Shown piece after piece: positions 16,892-25,399 of a stretch of 64,000 nt of DNA. Each line of letters opens with the position of its first letter. Position 1 is the first letter of the stretch. The notes beneath the pieces were generated by a model that saw only the letters and a list, made by a program, of their open reading frames with translations, did no database searches and was not told where the DNA came from. The position numbers were made by a program, and so were the translations under genes. The stretch is from Cupriavidus laharis (GTDB lineage Bacteria > Pseudomonadota > Gammaproteobacteria > Burkholderiales > Burkholderiaceae): contig NZ_CAJZAI010000001.1 in the NCBI RefSeq assembly GCF_914271435.1, forward strand, positions 558,001 through 622,000. Reading direction: 5' to 3'.

Positions 16892-17239
16892 ATGAAAAAG
16901 CTCCTCACGATGGTGGTGCTGGGCGCGGCTGCAACGGCAGCGCTGGCACAGGAAGTCAAGGGCAATGGAGACGCTGCCAGGGACAAGGTTGCAATGTGCA
17001 TCGGATGTCACGGCATTCCGGGCTACCGTACGTCGTTCCCCGAGGTCTATGAAGTGCCGATGCTGGGTGGGCAGAGCGCCAAGTACATCGAAAATGCTCT
17101 GAAGGCCTACCAGAAAGGCGATCGCAAGCACCCGACCATGCGCGGCATTGCCGCCACGCTGACGGACCAGGACATCGCCGACGTGGCTGCCTACTACTCG
17201 CAGCAGAAGGCCGGCTCGCAGAACAACACCTTCAAGTAA
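16892..17239 (+). CDS. Class I cytochrome c, monoheme, periplasmic
   Basis: 115 residues with a signal peptide (MKKLLTMVVLGAAATAALA) and one heme motif CIGCH at 36-40. A methionine in VPMLGGQSAKYIENALKAY is the probable axial ligand, and the C-terminal helix ADVAAYYSQQ is typical of cytochrome c4/c553-like domains. It carries electrons in the periplasm. A second, similar small cytochrome follows 13 bases later, so the pair resembles a split two-domain cytochrome c4. Being next to the nos cluster, they may donate electrons to nitrous oxide reductase or a terminal oxidase. The start at 16892 follows a long untranslated region. Confidence 0.9.
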   Translation: MKKLLTMVVLGAAATAALAQEVKGNGDAARDKVAMCIGCHGIPGYRTSFPEVYEVPMLGGQSAKYIENALKAYQKGDRKHPTMRGIAATLTDQDIADVAAYYSQQKAGSQNNTFK

Positions 17240-17252
17240 GAGACACCGGACC

Positions 17253-17651
17253 ATGAAGACGCTTCAGACGCTTTCGTTCGCGATTGGCGCACTCGTGCTG
17301 GGTGCCTCCGCCGCAACCGCCTCGGCGGCCGATCTCGCCGCCGGCAAGGCGCTGGTGGAAAAGGGCAACTGCGTGGCCTGCCACGGCCAGGGGCTGAACG
17401 CCCCGATCTCGCCGGACTATCCCAAGCTGGCCGGGCAGCATGCGGACTACCTCTACCACGCGCTGCTGTCGTACCAGGTTTCGGGCATACCGCAGGTGGG
17501 CCGCTCCAACGCGATCATGGCCGGCCAGGTCAATGCCAACCCGGCCGTCACGGGCAAGGATGGCAAGCCGCGTCCGTTCACGCGCAAGGAGCTGAAGGAC
17601 ATTGCCGCCTACATCGAATCGCTGCCGGGTGACCTGGTGCTGAAGAAGTAA
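17253..17651 (+). CDS. Class I cytochrome c, monoheme, periplasmic
   Basis: 132 residues: a signal peptide ending at ASAADLAAG, heme motif CVACH at 40-44, the segment YPKLAGQHADYLYHALLSYQ, a methionine in NAIMAGQVN as likely sixth ligand, and the closing helix LKDIAAYIESLPG. This is the cytochrome c4/c553 type. It is co-transcribed with the preceding cytochrome gene and followed by a strong terminator. The two heme domains together have the layout of cytochrome c4 divided into two polypeptides. Function as a soluble electron carrier is well supported, but its partner is inferred only from position. Confidence 0.9.
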   Translation: MKTLQTLSFAIGALVLGASAATASAADLAAGKALVEKGNCVACHGQGLNAPISPDYPKLAGQHADYLYHALLSYQVSGIPQVGRSNAIMAGQVNANPAVTGKDGKPRPFTRKELKDIAAYIESLPGDLVLKK

Positions 17652-17688
17652 TACGGCGGGCGGATGTCCTGCCGCATTACGCAAGCTT

Positions 17689-17726
17689 AAAAAAAGCCGC
17701 TCCGGGATTCGGGGGCGGCTTTTTTG
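17689..17726. terminator. Strong bidirectional terminator between cytochrome c and nosX genes
   Basis: AAAAAGCCGCTCC and GGGGGCGGCTTTTTT form a GC stem flanked by A and T runs between two convergent genes. Confidence 0.88.
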
Positions 17727-17757
17727 CATCTGGAAGCGCCACGTGGCGCCTGGGCGC

Positions 17758-18807
17758 TTACGAAACCGCGGAGGGCTGCACCGCGCGAAGGCGCCGCGCC
17801 ATGCCGTCCGACATCCACGGGGCACCGGCTCCCGCGATCAGGGCGTCGACGCCGCGCAGCGGCGCAAGCAACTTCCTGCCCGCTGCTTCGCCAGCCACCA
17901 TGATGGCGGCGCCCAGTCCGTTGATCGTTTCAATGTCGGGGGCGACCAGTGTGACGCCGTGCGGCCCGTCGGCCGGCATGCCGGTGCGCGGGTCCAGGAC
18001 ATGGTGGTAGCGCCGGCCATTGCGGAAGAAGCAGCGTTCATAGTCTCCCGATGAGGCGACCACACCATTGCTGACGGACAGCACCCCCAGCAGGCGTTCC
18101 GGCGCGCGGGGATCACGCACGCCAACGCGCCAGTCCCGTCCCTGCAGCTGGCCGCTCGCAAGGACATCGCCGCCCCCGTTGATCATGGCGTCGCGCAGCC
18201 CGTGGCGCTGCAAGGCCTGCATGCCCGCGTCCAGGATCGGCAGCTTGGCGATGCCGCCCAGGTCCAGCCGCATGCCGGGGCGGTGCAGCAATACTTCGCC
18301 GCGCGTTTCGTCGAGGATGACCTGGCGGTAGTCCACCAGCGGGCGTTCGCGCGCAAGCTCGCCGGCATCGGGAACATGGGTGCCCGGCGCCTCGAACTGC
18401 CAGCCGGCGTACGCGCCGACCGTCACGTCAAAGGCACCGCTGCTGCGTGCGGACAGCTGCCCGGCCGTGCGCAGCACCGCGATCAGCTCCGGGGACACCC
18501 GCACGGCGCGGCGCCCCGCGCAGCGCTGCAGTTCGCTCACTTCGCTGTCCGGCCGGTAACGGCTCATCCGCTGTTCCAGGCGAGTCATCTCGGCAAAGGC
18601 AGCGGCCATGCCGTCGCGCGCAACCGCCGCGCTCGCGCACTGGACCACGATATCGACACGTGTTCCCATGAGCTGCTGCGAAGCGCGATGCACGGCCGGA
18701 TCGGCCAGCGCCGGCCGGACGAACATGCCGGTGGCCAGCAAGGACAGGCCGCCAAGGCCGCGCAGGCTGCGCCGGCGGCCGGCATCGATGATTCGAGGCT
18801 TCGGCAT
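17758..18807 (-). CDS. nosX: FAD:protein FMN transferase (ApbE family), NosX-type
   Basis: 349 residues with an N-terminal twin-arginine-like signal (AGRRRSLRGLGGLSLLATGMF). The ApbE core follows: LMGTRVDIVVQ, FDVTVGAYAGW, MRLDLGGIAKLPILDAG, MINGGGDVLASGQ and HHVLDPRTGMPADGPHGVTL. ApbE enzymes attach FMN to a Ser/Thr of a target protein with Mg2+ in the periplasm. In nos clusters this member is NosX, which flavinylates NosR. NosR at 21489-24119 carries the acceptor motif. It forms a two-gene minus-strand unit with the lipoprotein cytochrome c upstream (8 bases apart) and diverges from nosZ. Confidence 0.92.
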   Translation of the reverse strand: MPKPRIIDAGRRRSLRGLGGLSLLATGMFVRPALADPAVHRASQQLMGTRVDIVVQCASAAVARDGMAAAFAEMTRLEQRMSRYRPDSEVSELQRCAGRRAVRVSPELIAVLRTAGQLSARSSGAFDVTVGAYAGWQFEAPGTHVPDAGELARERPLVDYRQVILDETRGEVLLHRPGMRLDLGGIAKLPILDAGMQALQRHGLRDAMINGGGDVLASGQLQGRDWRVGVRDPRAPERLLGVLSVSNGVVASSGDYERCFFRNGRRYHHVLDPRTGMPADGPHGVTLVAPDIETINGLGAAIMVAGEAAGRKLLAPLRGVDALIAGAGAPWMSDGMARRLRAVQPSAVS

Positions 18808-18815
18808 GATCGGGT

Positions 18816-19247
18816 TCAGTGCGAACGGGCGACCATGTAGTCGACGGCGGCCTTGACCCTGTCGTCCGGCAGGGAAGGATTGCCGCCACGCGCGGGCATC
18901 ATGCCCTTGCTGCCGGTGAAGCCTTCAAGCGCGTGCTTGTAGAGCACGTCGTTGCCTTGCGCGATGCGCGGCGCCCAGTCGGCCTTGTCGCCGGGCTTTG
19001 GCGCACCGGCCACGCCGGCCGCGTGGCACATGGCGCAGACCTGGCCGAACGTGCTCTTGCCAAGCGCATTCTCTTCGCCGCCACTCGACTGTGCTGCGCC
19101 AGCGCCCGCAGCGGGCGTGGTGGCCGCGGCGACAGCCACCGGTTGGGACGATTGCGCAGCGGGTGCTGCATTGTCTTGCTTGCCACAGCCAGCGATTGCG
19201 ATTGCGGCGGCGGAAAGCAATACCATCAAGAGGGTTTTCTTCAGCAT
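18816..19247 (-). CDS. Lipoprotein cytochrome c (cytochrome c5-like) of the nos cluster
   Basis: 143 residues from the ATG at 19247. The lipobox IAGC places a lipidated Cys at 21. An Ala/Pro-rich linker to about residue 60 is followed by a cytochrome c domain with CAMCH at 71-75, CHAAGVAGAPKPGDKADWAPR and a GMMPARGG methionine ligand near 116. The end DDRVKAAVDYMVARS is the usual cytochrome c5/c555 helix. It is anchored to a membrane face in the periplasm and is a good candidate electron donor for NosZ or NosR. It is upstream of nosX in the same unit and diverges from nosZ, sharing the regulatory region 19248-19471. Confidence 0.9.
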   Translation of the reverse strand: MLKKTLLMVLLSAAAIAIAGCGKQDNAAPAAQSSQPVAVAAATTPAAGAGAAQSSGGEENALGKSTFGQVCAMCHAAGVAGAPKPGDKADWAPRIAQGNDVLYKHALEGFTGSKGMMPARGGNPSLPDDRVKAAVDYMVARSH

Positions 19248-19352
19248 GACAGTTCCTTCGGCGGATAAGTAGCGGAATAAGTTTTCGCGCCGCTTATTCT
19301 GTCCGCTTCGCGCAGCGTAAAGATGCATTTCAAATGCACATCTAACGAATCT

Positions 19353-19366
19353 ATGACGATGGTCAA
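19353..19366. promoter_or_regulatory. Candidate FNR/NNR(DNR)-type binding site in the nosZ-cytochrome divergent promoter
   Basis: ATGAC-GATG-GTCAA matches the TTGAC-N4-GTCAA half-site pattern of CRP/FNR-family denitrification regulators at nine of ten positions. It lies about 106 bases before nosZ and 106 before the divergent cytochrome gene, so one site could act on both. It is the only such box I found in the interval. Confidence 0.5.
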
Positions 19367-19471
19367 TTCCTCAACACGCAAGTGATTCGAGTATGTCGAT
19401 CCGGAAACAACAGAAAGAAAAGTTGGCGGACGTTCGTCCGCCATTTGCAACGACGGATCGAGGAATCGAAG

Positions 19472-21403
19472 ATGAGCAGGCAATTGCAGGACCAGGTAGC
19501 GCAGCCCGATGTGCCGGCCGCGCCCGGACGGCGGCGTTTCATTGGCACCGCGGCGCTGGCCGGACTGGCTGGCGTGGCGGCATGCACGGACAAGGGTGGC
19601 AACGCGGCGCCGGCCGCGGCTCCGGCAGCCGGCGGCAGCGCGGCGGCACATGAAGGTGCCAGCATTCACCTGAAGCCCGGTGAGCTCGATACCTACTATG
19701 GCCTGTGGAGCGGCGGGCATGCTGGCGACATGCGCGTGCTCGGGCTGCCTTCCGGCCGGGAGATCCACCGCATCCCGTGCTTCACGCCCGATGCGCTGGT
19801 TGGTTGGGGCATCACCAACGAGTCCCGGCAGGTGATGGGGACCCGTCCCGACGGCAACCTCCGCTACACCGTCGGCGATACGCACCACGTGCATGCCTCC
19901 TACAAGGACGGCAACTATGATGGCCGCTATGCGTGGGTCAACGACAAGATCAACTCGCGCCTGGCACGTGTCCGGCTCGACTACATGGTCTGCGACAAGA
20001 TCACCGAACTGCCCAATGTGCAGGGCTTTCACGGCATCTTCCCGGACAAGCGCGACCCGGTCGACGAGAAGGTCAACTACACCACCCGCGTGTTCTGTGG
20101 TGCCGAATTTGCGCTGCCGCTGCCGAATACCCCCATCGAAGACGCGGGCAAGTACCGGTCGCTGTTCACCTGCGTCGATGCGGAATCGATGGAGGTGCGC
20201 TGGCAGGTCCTGATCGACGGCAACTGCGACCTGGTGGCGACGTCGTACGACGGCAAGCTGGCTGCCACCAACCAGTACAACACGGAAATGGGCGCGCACT
20301 ACGAGGACATGATGTCCGCGGAGCGCGACGCCTGCCTGTTCTTCAACGTGGCGCGGATCGAAGCCGCCATCAAGGACGGCAGGTTCAAGAAGATCGGCGA
20401 CTCGAAGGTGCCGGTGGTCGACGGCACGCGCGCGGCCAACCAGGACCCGAAGACCGCGCTGACCGCGTATGTGTCGGTGCCCAAGAACCCGCACGGCGTC
20501 AATGCCAGCCCTGACCAGAAGTACTTCGTCTGCGCGGGCAAGCTGTCGCCCACCGGCACGGTCATCGAGCTGGCGCGCGTGCTGGACTGGTTCGACGGCA
20601 AGCTCGAGAAGCTGGACGATGCCATCGTCGCGGAAGTGGAACTGGGCCTGGGGCCGCTGCATACGGCCTTCGATGGCCGCGGCAACGCCTACACCACGCT
20701 GTTCCTCGACAGCCAGATCGTGAAATGGAACATCGACGCGGCCATCCGCTTCCACAAGGGCGACAAGAACGCCAAGTACGTCGTCGACCGGCTGGACGTG
20801 CAGTACCAGCCCGGGCACCTGAATGCCACGCAATCCGAGACCATCGCGGCAGACGGCAAGTACCTCGCGGTGGGCTGCAAGTTCTCCAAGGACCGGTTCC
20901 TGCCGGTGGGCCCGCTGCATCCGGAGAACGAACAGTTCATCGATATCTCGGGCGACAAGATGGTCCTGCTTGCGGACCACCCGGTGCACAGCGAGCCGCA
21001 TGACTTCGTCATCTTCAAGCGCGAGCTGCTACACCCGAAGCAGGTCTATGCGCTGGACGATTTCCCCAACGCGGTCAAGGATCCGAAGGAGTCGGGCGTC
21101 TTCCGCAATGGCCGCAAGGTGACGGTCAAGATCACTTCGCAAGCGCCGGCTTTCAGCCTGCGCGAGTTCAAGCTGAAGAAGGGGGACGAGGTCACGCTGA
21201 TCCTGACCAACCTGGACAAGATCGAAGACCTGACGCACGGCTTCGCGATTCCGAAGTACAACATCAACTTCATCGTCAATCCCCAGCAGACGGCGTCGGT
21301 GACGTTCATCGCCGACAAGCCGGGGGTGTTCTGGTGCTACTGCACCCACTTCTGCCATGCGCTGCACCTGGAAATGCGCAGCCGCATGATCGTCGAAGCC
21401 TGA
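19472..21403 (+). CDS. nosZ: Nitrous-oxide reductase, Tat-exported (clade I)
   Basis: 643 residues from the ATG at 19472 (GAGGAA ribosome site). A Tat signal with GRRRFIGTAAL at 19-29 marks the Tat-dependent clade I enzyme. A seven-blade propeller contains the CuZ histidine segments (DTHHVHAS near residue 137, GFHGIFPDK and others). The C-terminal cupredoxin domain carries CuA ligands C624, C628, H632 and M635. It reduces N2O to N2 in the periplasm, the last denitrification step. It is the first gene of nosZRDFYL. The CuA loop reads WCYCTHFCHALHLEM, with an extra Cys and a His where most clade I enzymes have Trp. Confidence 0.97.
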   Translation: MSRQLQDQVAQPDVPAAPGRRRFIGTAALAGLAGVAACTDKGGNAAPAAAPAAGGSAAAHEGASIHLKPGELDTYYGLWSGGHAGDMRVLGLPSGREIHRIPCFTPDALVGWGITNESRQVMGTRPDGNLRYTVGDTHHVHASYKDGNYDGRYAWVNDKINSRLARVRLDYMVCDKITELPNVQGFHGIFPDKRDPVDEKVNYTTRVFCGAEFALPLPNTPIEDAGKYRSLFTCVDAESMEVRWQVLIDGNCDLVATSYDGKLAATNQYNTEMGAHYEDMMSAERDACLFFNVARIEAAIKDGRFKKIGDSKVPVVDGTRAANQDPKTALTAYVSVPKNPHGVNASPDQKYFVCAGKLSPTGTVIELARVLDWFDGKLEKLDDAIVAEVELGLGPLHTAFDGRGNAYTTLFLDSQIVKWNIDAAIRFHKGDKNAKYVVDRLDVQYQPGHLNATQSETIAADGKYLAVGCKFSKDRFLPVGPLHPENEQFIDISGDKMVLLADHPVHSEPHDFVIFKRELLHPKQVYALDDFPNAVKDPKESGVFRNGRKVTVKITSQAPAFSLREFKLKKGDEVTLILTNLDKIEDLTHGFAIPKYNINFIVNPQQTASVTFIADKPGVFWCYCTHFCHALHLEMRSRMIVEA

Positions 21404-21488
21404 GCAGGACCGCGCTCGACATCCGGGGCCACGCCCGCCTGGCGCGTGGCTCCGGGCAGACCCCTGCCCACACCCTGACGGCGTCACC

Positions 21489-24119
21489 ATGTTTGCGAAC
21501 AAGACAACGCGGAAGCCGGGCCAATGGCTCGTATTCCTGATTACCGCATGGCTGCTGCTGCTGTCATGCGCGCCGGCCGCGCGGGCCGCAGCCTACGAAG
21601 CGGCCCTGCCTGCGGGCCTGGCGGATGCGCCGAACCTGTGCGCGCTGCTGCCGTGCGCGGAAGTGCTGCCCGGCGCGACAAGTTTTTCCCACCGCAAGGG
21701 CCAGCCGCCCTATGTGGAGGGCTACGGCAGCACGCCCGACGGCGCGAAGAAGCTGCTCGGCTACGTGATGCTGTCGACCGATATCACCGATACGCCGGCC
21801 TATTCCGGCAAGCCCGTGGTTACGCTGATCGGCATGGATACGCAGGGGCGCTATGTCGGGATCAAGGTGCTGAAGCACTCCGAGCCCATCCTGCTGCTGG
21901 GCATTCCGGAATCGGCACTGTTGAACTTCAACAAGCAATACCTTGGCAAGTCCGTTGCCGACAAGATCGAAGTCGGCCAGTCGCGTCCCGATGAAGGCGT
22001 GGTTGGCGTGGATGCGATTTCCGGGGCCACGGTGACGGTGATTGCGCAGAACCAGGTGCTGACGACATCTGCAGCGACCGTGGCGCGGCAGGTCGGCATC
22101 CTCGCGCCTACGCACCGTGAGCCGGCCAGCTTCGTGGCCACCGGCAAGCAGTACAGCTGGGCAGACCTGGCCGCCATGGGCGCGGTGCAGCGCCTGCTGG
22201 TCCGGCCGGCGCAGGTAGGGCTGCCGGCGGACTCGGGGCCGTTCATCGAACTCTGGTTCGGCGACCTGAACCATCCGGACGTGGGGCGCAGCATTCTTGG
22301 CGATGCAGCCTGGCAAGGCCTGCGCAGCCAGCTCAGCGCCGGCGAGCAGGCTATCTTCATCATCCGCACGGCGGGCAGGGAGTCGTTCAAGGGCTCCGGC
22401 TTCGTGCGCGGCGGCATCTATGACCGCGTACAGGTCCGGCAAGGCGCGGATGCCTTCACGTTCCGCGACCTGGACTATCTCAATCTCTACGGCATTGCGG
22501 CCGAGGGCGCGCCGTCGTACACCGAGTCGGCGATCTTCGTGATCCGCAAGCCGGCGTTCTCGGCGGCGTATCCGTGGAAGCTCTCCTTCCTGGGCAACCG
22601 CGTCGACAGCGCCACCGGCGTGCGCAGCTTTGCCAGCTTCGATGCGCCTTACTGGCTCCCCGATGCGCTTCTGCAGGGCGGCCGTCCCAAGGTGGAAGAG
22701 TCCGAGGCGGCGTGGCAGAAGGTGTGGCGCGCGCGGCTGCCGCAGATTGCGCTGTTCGTGGCCCTGCTGTGCGCGGTCACCATCGTCTACGCGCTGCGCG
22801 ACCGGTTGACACGCCGCGCCACGCACAAGAACAAGTGGGCGGTCAACGGGTTCAAGTACACGGCCTGGGCCATCAGCATCGTGTTCGTCGGCTTCGGCGC
22901 CATGGCGCAGCCGTCGGTCACGCAGGTGCTGACGTGGTTCCATTCGCTGCTGTTCCAGTGGAACTGGGCGCTGTTCCTCAGCGATCCCTTCATCTTCTGC
23001 TTCTGGGTCTTCATCATCCTGACCGTGTTCCTGTTCGGGCGCGGCCTGTTCTGTGGCTGGCTGTGCCCGTTCGGATCGTTGTCCGAGGCAATCTACAAGT
23101 TTGGCCGCCTGGTCGGCCTGAAGCGCTGGCAGCGCCATTTGCCGCGTGCGTGGCATGACCGGCTGAAGTGGCTCAAGTACGGCATCTTCTTCGGGCTGCT
23201 GGCCGTGTCGATGTTCTCGATGGGGCTGGCGGAGGTGCTGGCCGAGGTCGAGCCGTTCAAGACGACGTTCCTGGTCGGCATCAGCCACCGCGCGTGGCCG
23301 TACGGGCTTTTTGCCTGCACGCTGCTGGGTTTGTCGCTGTTCGTCGAGCGTCCGTACTGCAAGTACATCTGCCCGCTGGGCGCGGCGCTGGCGATGCCCA
23401 GCACCTTCCGCTGGTTCGGCCTGCGCCGCAAGGTGGAATGCAACCAGTGCAAGGCCTGCGCGAACGGCTGCGGGTCGATGGCGATCGACGCGGACGGCCG
23501 CATTGACCACCGCGAGTGCCTGCACTGCCTCGATTGCATGGTGCTCTACACCGATGCGTCCGGCTGCCCGCCGCTGGTGCGGGAGCGCAAGCGGCGCGAG
23601 CGCGACGGCCTGCTCATCACGCCGATCGGCCGCGACGGCTACTACATTCCGCTGGAACCCGTCCCTGCAACGGCGGCGCCCGGCAAGCCGCTGCGGGCGG
23701 ATCCGCGCATGGCCACCGATCCGGTCACGCCGCCTTACGCAAGCGCACGCGGCTGGCGCTGGCTGGTGCTGGAACTGCGCGACCATCTCTGGCCGTGGAG
23801 CGCCGAGGGCTGGCACTCGGCGCGGGCCTTGCAGGTCGCGGGGCTGGCCATCGCGCTCGCGGTGGTGGTGGCCTGGATGCTGGCGGCAGCCGGCCGGCTT
23901 TCATCGGGCGCGGTGATCGGCTGGTGGTTCGGCTGGAGCGTCTATGAGGTGCTGATCCGCCTGAGCGGGCGCGCCTACGTCAAGGAAGGGCCGTGGTGGC
24001 GGGCAGGGTACCGCAAGGCCTCGGCGATGGACATGCTGTGCTACGTGGGCTTCAAGAACCTGCTGATCGGCGCCGTGCTCTTCCTGGTGCTGAAGAGCGC
24101 CGGGATGCTGTCGGGATGA
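21489..24119 (+). CDS. nosR: NosR, membrane flavo-iron-sulfur protein for N2O reduction
   Basis: 876 residues. A signal/TM segment (about 12-34) is followed by a periplasmic FMN-binding domain with the ApbE acceptor motif DAISGAT (Thr181). About five transmembrane helices lie between residues 415 and 620, with cytoplasmic CxxxCP motifs FCGWLCP (about 520) and YCKYICP (about 623). A ferredoxin-like cluster CNQCKACANGC plus CLHCLDC is near 650-680, and more TM helices follow. NosR is needed for NosZ expression and activity and passes electrons toward it. It follows nosZ after 85 bases and overlaps nosD by 4 bases. The second cysteine set has three closely spaced Cys and a later fourth. Confidence 0.95.
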   Translation: MFANKTTRKPGQWLVFLITAWLLLLSCAPAARAAAYEAALPAGLADAPNLCALLPCAEVLPGATSFSHRKGQPPYVEGYGSTPDGAKKLLGYVMLSTDITDTPAYSGKPVVTLIGMDTQGRYVGIKVLKHSEPILLLGIPESALLNFNKQYLGKSVADKIEVGQSRPDEGVVGVDAISGATVTVIAQNQVLTTSAATVARQVGILAPTHREPASFVATGKQYSWADLAAMGAVQRLLVRPAQVGLPADSGPFIELWFGDLNHPDVGRSILGDAAWQGLRSQLSAGEQAIFIIRTAGRESFKGSGFVRGGIYDRVQVRQGADAFTFRDLDYLNLYGIAAEGAPSYTESAIFVIRKPAFSAAYPWKLSFLGNRVDSATGVRSFASFDAPYWLPDALLQGGRPKVEESEAAWQKVWRARLPQIALFVALLCAVTIVYALRDRLTRRATHKNKWAVNGFKYTAWAISIVFVGFGAMAQPSVTQVLTWFHSLLFQWNWALFLSDPFIFCFWVFIILTVFLFGRGLFCGWLCPFGSLSEAIYKFGRLVGLKRWQRHLPRAWHDRLKWLKYGIFFGLLAVSMFSMGLAEVLAEVEPFKTTFLVGISHRAWPYGLFACTLLGLSLFVERPYCKYICPLGAALAMPSTFRWFGLRRKVECNQCKACANGCGSMAIDADGRIDHRECLHCLDCMVLYTDASGCPPLVRERKRRERDGLLITPIGRDGYYIPLEPVPATAAPGKPLRADPRMATDPVTPPYASARGWRWLVLELRDHLWPWSAEGWHSARALQVAGLAIALAVVVAWMLAAAGRLSSGAVIGWWFGWSVYEVLIRLSGRAYVKEGPWWRAGYRKASAMDMLCYVGFKNLLIGAVLFLVLKSAGMLSG

Positions 24120-25399
24120 AGCGGCTCCTTGTCCTGCTGGCAGCTGGCCTGGCGATGTGCAGCGCGCAGGCGGCAACGACCTGGCGCGTGCAGCCCGGCC
24201 AGGACCTGCAGGCGGCCATCCATGCCGCACGCGGCGGCGATGTGATCGAGATAGAGAAGGGATTCCACGAGGGGAATTTCATCGTGGACAAGCCGCTCAC
24301 GCTGCGAGGCGTCGGGCGGCCCACCCTGAGCGGCGGCTTGCATGGGGATACGCTGCGCATCACGGCGCCGGATGTCGTGGTGGAAGGTGTGATCGTGCGC
24401 GATTCCGGCGACAGCCTGAAGGACCAGAATGCCGGCATCTACATCTACCCGGGCGCGCACCGCGCCGTCGTGCGCCAATGCGACCTCACCTACAACCTGT
24501 TCGGCCTGTGGATCGAAAAGGCGGATGACGTGCGCGTCGAAGGCAACACCATCACCGGCAAGCGCGACTACAACTCCGCGCAGCGCGGCAATGGCGTGCA
24601 GCTCTACAACACGCGTGGTGCCAGGATCATCGGGAACAACATCAGCTTCGTGCGGGACGCCCTGTACGTCGATGTCTCGCACCATGCCGTCTTCCGGGGC
24701 AACCGCCTGCACCATAGCCGCTACGGCACGCACTACATGAACTCCTACTACAACCTGTGGGAGGACAACGACAGCTACTACAACCGCGGCGGCCTGGCGC
24801 TGATGGAAGTGCGCGACCAGGTCATCCGCAACAACCGCACCTGGGGCAACACCGACCACGGCATCATGCTGCGCACCTTGCAGGACTCGGTCATCGAAGG
24901 GAACGTGGTGGCGGGCAACCAGCGCGGCTTCTTCATCTATGACGTCGAGTACGCACAGCTGCGCGGCAACCTGATCGTGAACAACGCCGTCGGCGTTCAC
25001 CTTTCGGCAGGGTCCACGCGCAATGTCGTGCAGGGCAACGATCTCATCGGAAATCGCGAGCAGGTCCGCTACGTGGGCGCGCGCGATGAAGCCTGGGGCG
25101 GGCGCTCGCCTGCGGAAAAGGGGCAGGGCAACTACTGGAGCAACTACCTTGGCTGGGACCGGGACGGCGACGGCATCGGCGACACGCCCTACGAGGCCAA
25201 CGACCTGGTCGACCGCCTGAGCTGGCGCTATCCCGCCGTGCGGCTGCTGCTGGGCAGCCCGGCGGTGCAGGCACTGCGCCTCGCCGGCAGGCAATTCCCG
25301 GTACTGCGGGTGCCGAGCGTCGTCGATGCCTACCCGCGCATGCGGCCGGCCCGCATCAACTGGAGTGAGTGGCGTGACAAACAATATCGCGGAGAATGA
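24116..25399 (+). CDS. nosD: NosD, periplasmic beta-helix copper-maturation protein
   Basis: 427 residues: a signal peptide (MKRLLVLLAAGLAMCSAQA), then successive right-handed beta-helix turns (CASH/PbH1 repeats such as IIGNNISFVRDALYVDVSHH, NRGGLALMEVRDQVIRNN, VIEGNVVAGNQRGFFIYD). The C-terminal end is QGNYWSNYLGWDRDGDGIGDTPYEAND, the hallmark of NosD (split: QGNYWSNYLGWD and GDGIGDTPYEAND). With NosF and NosY it helps assemble the CuZ centre of NosZ in the periplasm. Its start overlaps the nosR stop (ATGA), and its end overlaps the nosF start, showing translational coupling. Confidence 0.96.
   Translation: MKRLLVLLAAGLAMCSAQAATTWRVQPGQDLQAAIHAARGGDVIEIEKGFHEGNFIVDKPLTLRGVGRPTLSGGLHGDTLRITAPDVVVEGVIVRDSGDSLKDQNAGIYIYPGAHRAVVRQCDLTYNLFGLWIEKADDVRVEGNTITGKRDYNSAQRGNGVQLYNTRGARIIGNNISFVRDALYVDVSHHAVFRGNRLHHSRYGTHYMNSYYNLWEDNDSYYNRGGLALMEVRDQVIRNNRTWGNTDHGIMLRTLQDSVIEGNVVAGNQRGFFIYDVEYAQLRGNLIVNNAVGVHLSAGSTRNVVQGNDLIGNREQVRYVGARDEAWGGRSPAEKGQGNYWSNYLGWDRDGDGIGDTPYEANDLVDRLSWRYPAVRLLLGSPAVQALRLAGRQFPVLRVPSVVDAYPRMRPARINWSEWRDKQYRGE

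Noticed and set aside
16478..17254. A 258-codon minus-strand frame over the cytochrome leader region
   Set aside because: It overlaps the cytochrome c gene and has no recognisable domain. The region is treated as non-coding.
19241..21001. A 586-codon open frame antisense to nosZ
   Set aside because: It has no family features, and its His/Arg/Gln/Val-rich composition is that of GC-rich antisense translation of a clearly coding gene.
21564..23816. A 750-codon open frame antisense to nosR
   Set aside because: Same reason: NosR motifs are unmistakable on the plus strand.
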